From Aphrocallistes beatrix (taxonomy: Eukaryota; Porifera; Hexactinellida; Sceptrulophora; Aphrocallistidae): a DNA stretch of 64,000 nucleotides. The DNA is taken from contig OY725503.1 in NCBI GenBank assembly GCA_963281255.1, positions 620,001 to 684,000 of the forward strand, read 5' to 3'. The position numbers and the translations under genes were made by a program. A model generated the notes under the pieces. That model was given only the letters and a program-made list of their open reading frames with translations. It was not told the DNA's origin and did not search any database. Shown here piece by piece: positions 57,845 through 64,000 of this stretch (its first letter is position 1; each line of letters starts with the position of its first letter).

Positions 57845-58130
57845 CAGTGTTCCCTCTAAGGCCGGCCGATATTTTGGTAATTTGGTGGACGGCCGGCCGA
57901 TTTTGGCTGGATTTCGGCCGATAAACAAATGTAAAAAATATGAAAGTCGATTCCTTAAACAAGAGCCCCTCCAGACATGCCATTGATCAAATGACGTACA
58001 TTGGGGCTGAACCTAGTTACGCCCCTACATTTGTCGGCCGATATAATTTGTTTTTGAAAACGGTGTGGCCGATGCCCTGCCGGCGCCAGCCGGTCGGCCC
58101 GAAATTTTTGGATCCTTAGAGGGAACCCTG
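57845..58130. mobile_element. hAT-like MITE CAGTGTTCCCTCTAAGG, perfect 8-bp target duplication
   Basis: The ends are CAGTGTTCCCTCTAAGG and TTAGAGGGAACCCTG. GTATGGCA flanks both sides (57837-57844, 58131-58138). Inside are GGCCGGCCGA and TCGGCCGAT repeats. The terminal sequence and 8-base duplication are typical of hAT transposons. Confidence 0.88.
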
Positions 58131-58138
58131 GTATGGCA

Positions 58139-58520
58139 ATAAATATCTGCATATTTTCACACCTTTATATACATATTTTCACACCATTTGATGAATTTTG
58201 AAAATAATGCTAGAGACTAGCTTCCAACGGTTGACATGGGGTTTGTAGGGATGTAGATTTTGAATATTATATTTTCGGATCCATATGAGAAATTATTCGT
58301 CGACCTTTGTTTATAATATTTATTTAAAGGAAAAAATTCCAAAATATGTTTGATTGAGTGATTCCAGGCGCCCGCAGGGCGACTCTGCGAACACGCAGTG
58401 TCTGCAAGCCGCGTAGCGCAAGCAAGCGAAGCGTGCTTGTATTGACTAAATGTCGAAAGGGCTGCCCAGTTGAGAGAGGTGCCGGATATCGGAGGTCCGG
58501 ATAAGAGGGGTTCGAGTGTA
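58139..58520. repeat. composite repeat: 141-bp-type unit, GC-rich hairpin end, CTCTTATCCGG fragment
   Basis: A diverged 141-bp-type unit (58190-58360) leads into CAGGCGCCCGCAGGGCGACT and a GC-rich hairpin ending AAGCGAAGCGTGCTTGT at about 58441. Next comes the end of a CTCTTATCCGG-family MITE (58483-58519). This shows the order unit-then-hairpin also hinted at 11.3-11.6 kb. Confidence 0.55.
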
Positions 58521-58606
58521 TGAGCATCTTGTCTTCTGAGAGGAGATTTGATCCTATTTTATATTTTTGATTTTATGCAATGGGCCCGTAATGCTATCTC
58601 AATTCT

Positions 58607-58785
58607 ATTTTTATTTCAACCTCAAAATCTCCACCCGCTTTCTTCTCAGATGGTTCTCCTAACATTGGCTCACACTAAGAACACACAGCTCCTCAACAGA
58701 CTATATACCACTTTATATCATGAGCTACCACCTATGGGTGGTTATGATCAAGTGGTTAATTCTCTCAATTATTACATTGCATTTT
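58607..58785 (+). repeat. dispersed 178-bp repeat with open frame, copy 2
   Basis: Same as 49310-49488 apart from about one base change. The flanks differ, so the boundaries are sharp at both ends. Confidence 0.6.
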
Positions 58786-58987
58786 TGTTTGTTAGCAAAT
58801 CATTCTTTTTTAAGGAATTGTAAACGTATAATTTTTGCATTTTTCCAAAATTAAATGTCGTTTAAGCCCTGTTTTTCTTATTTTAATATCATCATTATCC
58901 CATAAGGCCAAGTTCCATTTTTGTCGCCTTTCAGTTCATTATTTCACAAGCATTCTCAAGCACAGCCCAATGCGGGTTACCCTAGAT

Positions 58988-59152
58988 CAGTGGTTCCCAA
59001 CCTGGGGTCCATGGACCCCTTAGTAGTCCACAGAAGATATCAGGGGGTCCACAGGATTCGAAATTTTGTATTACGGTTAATAGGAGGGGGTCTACAGAAT
59101 ATAGGAAAATTGATATAGGGGGTCCACAGTCAGAAAAGGTTGAAAACCGCTG
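58988..59152. mobile_element. hAT-like MITE CAGTGGTTCCCAACC
   Basis: The ends are CAGTGGTTCCCAACCTGGGG and AGGTTGAAAACCGCTG. Flanks CCCTAGAT and GCCTAGGG share CCTAG, a worn 8-base duplication. Partial copies are at 957-1036 and about 3296-3415. Confidence 0.72.
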
Positions 59153-59375
59153 GCCTAGGGCCTAGGTGATAGGTACCCTATCCGCAAGATTTATCATTCT
59201 GGGGACGGACCCAGGTTGGTATTATTTTCCCAAACTTGGCGCGTATGTTCTGAATTAGTAGTTCGATCAGCAAATGCAATTAAATTGAGAGGAAATACAT
59301 ATTTCAGCGCAAATTCGTGTCAACGGGTTTGACCTTCAAATGGTTACTTGAGACCAATGCGTATATAGGATTTAA

Positions 59376-59483
59376 CCGTAGAATGCCCAGAGGGGACACT
59401 GTCTCCGATATCGCGGATGTCTCCCAGCCATTTTCTATGGCACTGAAGCCGTAAAAGCCATATAAATGCGGGGCATTCTACAG
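59376..59483. mobile_element. 108-bp piggyBac-like MITE at TTAA
   Basis: The ends are CCGTAGAATGCCC and GGGCATTCTACAG (one mismatch when folded). TTAA sits at both borders (59372-59375, 59484-59487). A TTAA duplication is the hallmark of piggyBac transposons. It lies about 280 bases upstream of AXDND1, with nothing else readable in 59160-59759. Confidence 0.7.
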
Positions 59484-59759
59484 TTAAGTTAATATTATTG
59501 GGTATTCCAGATGATTCAAATTCCCAATCTCTAATATGAATAATTTTCAACGTGTAAACATATTTTTCTCATCCTTCAACACACTTACTGGAGCTGCACT
59601 GTTGGTCCGTTGACCGACTTTTTTCTTGGCCATCCATTTATCAGAAAATATAATGATCCACTGAAATGTTTGTTTTGAATTGATACAGAGTATTTATTAT
59701 TTGTTTTGTTCTAACGCTATTAACACTTGTCTCTTTCTCAATCTTCTGAATAGCTAGAC

Positions 59760-62700
59760 ATGACAGCAGCTAGTCCTGGTAACCCTCCTGCTACATCTAA
59801 CCCCTCCTCCCTCCCTCTCCTATCCTCAGACAGTGTCTGGCACTATGCTAGCCGGCGCAAACAGTTGGACCACCTCGTGAAAGAACCCCCTTGTTCATGC
59901 GGCGCAGGGCCAAAATCGTTTTCGTTCATTTACGAAGACACGAATGCGAAAACTGACACCTCCGATAACATCCCAGATTCACTCATACCTAACGAGTACA
60001 AACTGGTGAAACACCCCGGTGTGTTGGGACTAGAACCCATCGAGGACAAGTACTCTATTCGCACCAAACAACATCCCAACCACATGACAGTGTTCCCATC
60101 ATTGAAGCCAGTCTCGCGTAAAGAGGTGATGCTCCTTAGACAAACTATGCACGACATGTTACAGCGATGCAAGAGTGAGGGCGAAGCATCTCCATACAAG
60201 ACTCAGCTGCACCAGTTGGTGGATGTTGTACAGAGGGAACAGGACGTGTATAACACTGTGTTCCATGAACTCATTAGACAGGTAGGTAGAGAAATTATAA
60301 TGCGAACTTACAACATATGTTACAACCAAGGGATTATCTAGGAGCGCGAGACGCTCCTCTATGTGTATGGTTTTAAGCCCGAAAGTGTTTAGGAGCGTGA
60401 AAATTTAGAATATTACCCAATATACCCTAAATTATAATGTTATTTGTCATTGATCTAGGCGTGGTTTGAGACCAGGAGCGTTTCTCTGGAGGACTGTATA
60501 ATATCCTGATTATAACAATGAACATGTGTTATAACATGTGTTATAACACGTGTTATAACATATGTTATAACACGTGTTATAACATATAACTACCTGAGTA
60601 ATGACTTGATTTTTCGTGAATTTTGGTGAAGTTTGTGTATTTGTTTTGTACTTTAGTTATGGTTATAATCCACAGGTTTCCATCCACTGCCTTGAACAAG
60701 GACAGCTATTGGCTGAACTGAGGGAGCACTACGCCGCTCTCTTCAGTCGAGTGCCTAGGCAGATCCGAGACCTACACGATGAGTTGGTTGCACAGCGAGC
60801 GCTGGACAGAAGATTAGCAACAGAGCTCAGCAGTTTCCAGTCGCGTGTCTCCACACTAACCGCAGAACTGGACCACCTGAAGCAACATGAGGTGACTGCC
60901 AGTTATAATGCTAAGGAATCACAATTCTATTGAGGGAGATTTTCTTATATCTGTTAGGCCTGTTGCGTGAAATGCATCCATGGTTCTTGTTACAAGTTGC
61001 TCTAAATGTAACCCGGCCATTTAAAATTTTTAAAATGTATTTACATTGCCTTGATCAGGTTAAAGTGTCAGAGCGAGCTCTCTCCGCACAAGACGAACTC
61101 TCCCAAGCTTTGAGTGAGTCTGAGAAGAACGCAGGTCTTCTAGCTGAGTACCATGAGCTGTATGAACTGCAGAGGAGGCGATTGGAAGGAGTGACACTCA
61201 AAATCAGCTCAGAGAAAGAACTATGGCAGCAAACTGCCTACGATCTAGCATTGAAAGTGGCCAGTGAGTACAGTCTGTTCACTGTGAGACAGCTGCAGTT
61301 GGGTGAGAAGACTTGGAATCAGTTAGCTACGCATTTCATAGTTCTCCTCACTCAGGACGATACTCAGCAACTGAGTGGGATTGAACAGCTGGTTAGTTTA
61401 TACAGAGGTGTTTCTAGGAGTCCCCCTGATTTTTGGATCCCCCTCCCCCTTTTATTCGTAAATCTTGGGAATTGCTTTCAGTTTCAGAAAGCTAGAAACA
61501 CTGTTGTAATATTCACATAATGAGTGATGGCATTTTTATTTGTCAATATATCCTTATACAACTATCAGGTCAGTTGTTGGCGAGAAGAATTCAACAATTT
61601 CGTGAGTGAGCTAAGAGAGAGAGAACGCAGTATCGAGTCTAGCATCGCAGAAACGATTCAAGAAATCGAATCGTGGGAGAGGTTTCTGCTGGATTACCTG
61701 GATGCGGACGGCTTTAGGAGGTATCCCGATGTGGAGAAGATGAGAGAGATGTGGGAAGGAGTGCGGAAATGGGAGCAGAGATTGAGCTGTCAAGGAGATT
61801 ACTTTAACGGAGAGCGTCTAATATCATTGCAAGGCCAGTTGAAGCAGGTACTTAATGAGATAACTGCGGATACGAATAGTTATCTGTTGGGATGGAAATT
61901 GCTTGTGATGGGGTAGAATTTCGATAATAAAAAACTTGTTAAAGTAATTTTAAAAATCTCCAATTTAGGTTAAGAAGTTTATCGAAAGCTGGACCAAAAT
62001 ATCTCTCCGTCTGTTCCACTACCATTCAGGACGTCTGTCTTCAACACACAGCTTGATGGAGACCACCAATCAGCTATACTTCAGCTACCACAGCAGCGTC
62101 GAGGTCCGCGTGAGCGGAGAGAACGGGATAGCAGACGGACTGATTCGAGTCACGACCCCCCTGGAAACCTGGAGTCAGAAACTGAGTGTGATGATCGGAA
62201 ATCTTGAGAGACATACTCCCGATCAGAACTGGGTGAAGTTCCAGGTTCAGTTGAGTGAATGGCTGAGAGAGTTGGGAGAAGTGGAGAAGAAGATTGGCAG
62301 GGCTGACCCCAATTCTGACGAGATTGAAATGTCAGACGTCGTGAAGGCAGTCGACAAGTGGTTTGGCAGTATGATGACCTCAGTTGACAAGGAGAACACG
62401 GCGTGTGGAGATCAAGTTGCTTCTCTACACGGCAACCTGATTCACTTCATAATCCAACTCCTCCTCAAGCTAACCGAGACCATCACTTCTGACTTAGTGC
62501 CTACTGCACCTAAAATGACTGGGTCTGAGATCAAAATCGCGTTTTCTGACATTCTACAAGAGTTGACATCGATGACAGGAAGGATTGTGTCAAATTGCTC
62601 GGATTTGACAGATGAGATTGGTTTGAAGAAGAGAGAAGCAGGCTTGGAGGATTTCGATGAGGAGAAACTAAAGTTGAAGACTTTTCAGAACGGTGCGAAT

Positions 62701-63264
62701 GAATGGATTGTTACAGCACAGAAATTGATTGGAGAACTAATTGCAGTTGAAAACGACGAAATGGAGCGACCCAAACTGGAGAGAACGAGTAGAAGCCTAG
62801 AACGAAAGTCCGAATCTGAAAAGGATTCCGAGAGTATTTCCAGTGAACACAGTTCGGTTGAAGTCAAAGCTATTTGCTCAGACAAGAATGCTAGAAGTGT
62901 GGATATCGAACAGTTGACTGAAGACACGGAAAAACCTGAAATTGTGTCATATTTAAGTGAAACAGAACTGCCACCAAGTCATGCACTGGAAAGAGTAGAG
63001 ACCGAAGAAGTGGTAAGGGAACTAAGCGAATCCAAGAAGCGTATCAGCGAGTTAGAGAAAAGAATCGTAGAATTTGAAGTTGAGTTGAAGTCGAAACAGT
63101 CAAGTGAAAAAGCTGCTCTGGAAAAGGTGGAAGAGCTGGAGCTAATGTTAGAACGGAGTAAGCAGAAAAGCCCCGCGAAGCAAGGTAGACAGACACCAAA
63201 GCGAGGAGCTAGCTCAACTTCTCAAAGTCGGACCTCGGTAACCCCATCACACACCAGCAAATAA
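59760..63264 (+). CDS. AXDND1: axonemal dynein light chain domain-containing protein 1 (AXDND1), five exons
   Basis: Exons are 59760-60281, 60676-60891, 61059-61391, 61569-61847 and 61969-63264, all phase 0 with GT/AG borders, 881 residues. The N-terminal block IPNEYKLVKHPGVLGLEPIE then VFPSLKP matches AXDND1 as I recall it. It is followed by the axonemal dynein p28-type light-chain region (VFHELIRQVSIHC, RVPRQIRDLHDELVAQRALD, AEYHELYELQRRRLEG). The middle is alpha-helical. The last 200 residues are Glu/Lys/Ser-rich with a heptad coiled coil (LSESKKRISELEKRIVEFEV) and a basic Ser/Thr tail. AXDND1 is a ciliary/sperm flagellum protein. Every intron is phase 0 and each exon but the first begins GTT or GTC, so an unspliced reading stays open briefly at several junctions. 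The ATG follows an acceptor-like AATAG, so a 5' UTR exon is possible. Confidence 0.85.
60518..60590. repeat. palindromic tandem repeat (GTTATAACA CGT) in AXDND1 intron 1
   Basis: Five 14-base units of TGTTATAACA with CGTG/ATGT spacers, each self-complementary, so the tract can fold in several ways. It resembles in style the GTAATTACATGT tract at 13228-13290. Confidence 0.8.
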
Positions 63265-63836
63265 CTTAGCTTACCTATGTCCCTTATATACTCTGCACCT
63301 ATACTACCAATTTAATTAAACTCATTTGATTGAATGATATAGGTAAAAATGGGTTTGCAAAATGGAAAGTTACTTGTTATGCTCCTGATCAGAGCGTGAT
63401 CGGAGCATGCTCGGCATTTCATTGACGCTTTTTAAAGCGTTTGAAATGATGCAGTATATACGTACTATATACTTTACTGATATTTTGAGGTTTCGAGATA
63501 TATCTTTGTTTACGGCGCCGAGAGCATATTGAATCGTGGGTATTATATAAGTCTCAAGGTTTTTAAATATGTAGTATAGTCTTCAAATTAAGATTTTTTA
63601 CTCGATTCAATCGCATTGTTTGTGAGTCTATTTCGTGTCTATCAACAAATCTAATACAGTCAACTCCGCTTAATCGGGACAACCGCTTAAATGAGAGGAC
63701 GGAATGGTTCCCTTACATAGAAGCTAATACTAAATTTCATTGGTTAATTGGGAGCTCCGCTTAATTTGGGACAATATCCCGGACCAAAGTGTCCCGATTA
63801 AGCGGAGTCACCTGTACTTTTGTAGTGTCTTTCCAG
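63265..63836. other. intergenic spacer with one CAGTCAACTCC MITE
   Basis: At 63657-63814 lies a MITE with CAGTCAACTCCGCTTAATCG and AAGCGGAGTCACCTG ends and TA flanks. At about 63380-63440 a short palindromic stretch (CTGATCAGAGCGTGATCGGAG, AAAGCGTTTGAAA) is present. Nothing else is recognisable. Confidence 0.5.
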
Positions 63837-64000
63837 ATATATTAGCATCCATGAGCTCCAACCTCGCTCATACCAGTCTACACACAGACTGTAGTTCTGA
63901 AGCCAGTTCCAGTCTACAGACCAGTTCCAATGGTGCCAAGTTCCCATACACAGACACGAGTAGCAGTAGCCAGCATCTGTCCCCTTCCCCTTCTCCGCCT
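63837..64000 (+). CDS. Ser-rich exon running off the window, partial
   Basis: TTTCCAG at 63830-63836 looks like a splice acceptor or sits just before a first exon. From ATG 63851 the frame is open to the window end (MSSNLAHTSLHTDCSSEASS then Ser/Pro-rich). Two near-duplicate GCCAGTTCCAGTCTACAGAC-like segments are visible. The family is not recognisable from 50 low-complexity residues; it could be the 5' part of a large gene. Confidence 0.4.

Overview
This is eukaryotic, animal DNA. Genes are split by spliceosomal introns (GT...AG), intergenic DNA is AT-rich, and the window is densely seeded with small inverted-repeat transposons. The readable genes are animal ones: mS25-type mitoribosomal protein, liprin-beta, glucose-6-phosphate isomerase, coronin-7, UBE2F, laccase-type multicopper oxidases, aladin and AXDND1. 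Compact genes, short introns, a coiled-coil/NHL protein and secreted multicopper oxidases suit an early-branching or marine invertebrate; a sponge is my guess. This is inference, not shown by the sequence.

Layout. 0.3-0.7 kb: single-exon mitoribosomal protein. 2.0-5.6 kb (+): four-exon liprin-beta with three SAM domains but no room for the usual coiled coil; its introns hold four small MITEs. 6.2-7.4 kb (+): coiled-coil/NHL protein with one frameshift. 7.8-11.0 kb (+): five-exon GPI. 12.1-14.8 kb (-): secreted alpha/beta-hydrolase-like gene with several frame breaks. 15.6-20.6 kb (+): four-exon coronin-7. 21.8-22.5 kb (+): unrecognised disordered protein with repeated R-x-x-T-M motifs. 23.6-26.7 kb (+): seven-exon UBE2F. 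26.7-35.9 kb: repeat-rich, with a duplicated copy of the UBE2F 3' end, a Helitron-type helicase scrap, minisatellites, an intact Tc1/mariner element and a gag scrap carrying a nested MITE. 35.9-41.9 kb: two almost identical intronless multicopper oxidases facing each other, with a 200-N assembly gap at the 3' end of the first. 44.6-48.5 kb (+): five-exon aladin. 48.5-59.7 kb: gene-free, mainly a 4-kb satellite with an 18/22-bp monomer system, plus an integrase scrap and several MITEs. 59.8-63.3 kb (+): five-exon AXDND1. A Ser-rich exon runs off the right end.

The genes do not form a pathway or operon; they are independent loci (translation, cytoskeleton and adhesion scaffolds, glycolysis, neddylation, copper oxidases, nuclear pore, cilia). 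The strongest unusual signals are the coil-less liprin-beta, the inverted multicopper oxidase pair with patchy divergence, the repeat protein at 21.8 kb, the palindromic satellite with emerging higher-order structure, and several transposon insertions whose target duplications, and in one case the empty site, can be read directly.
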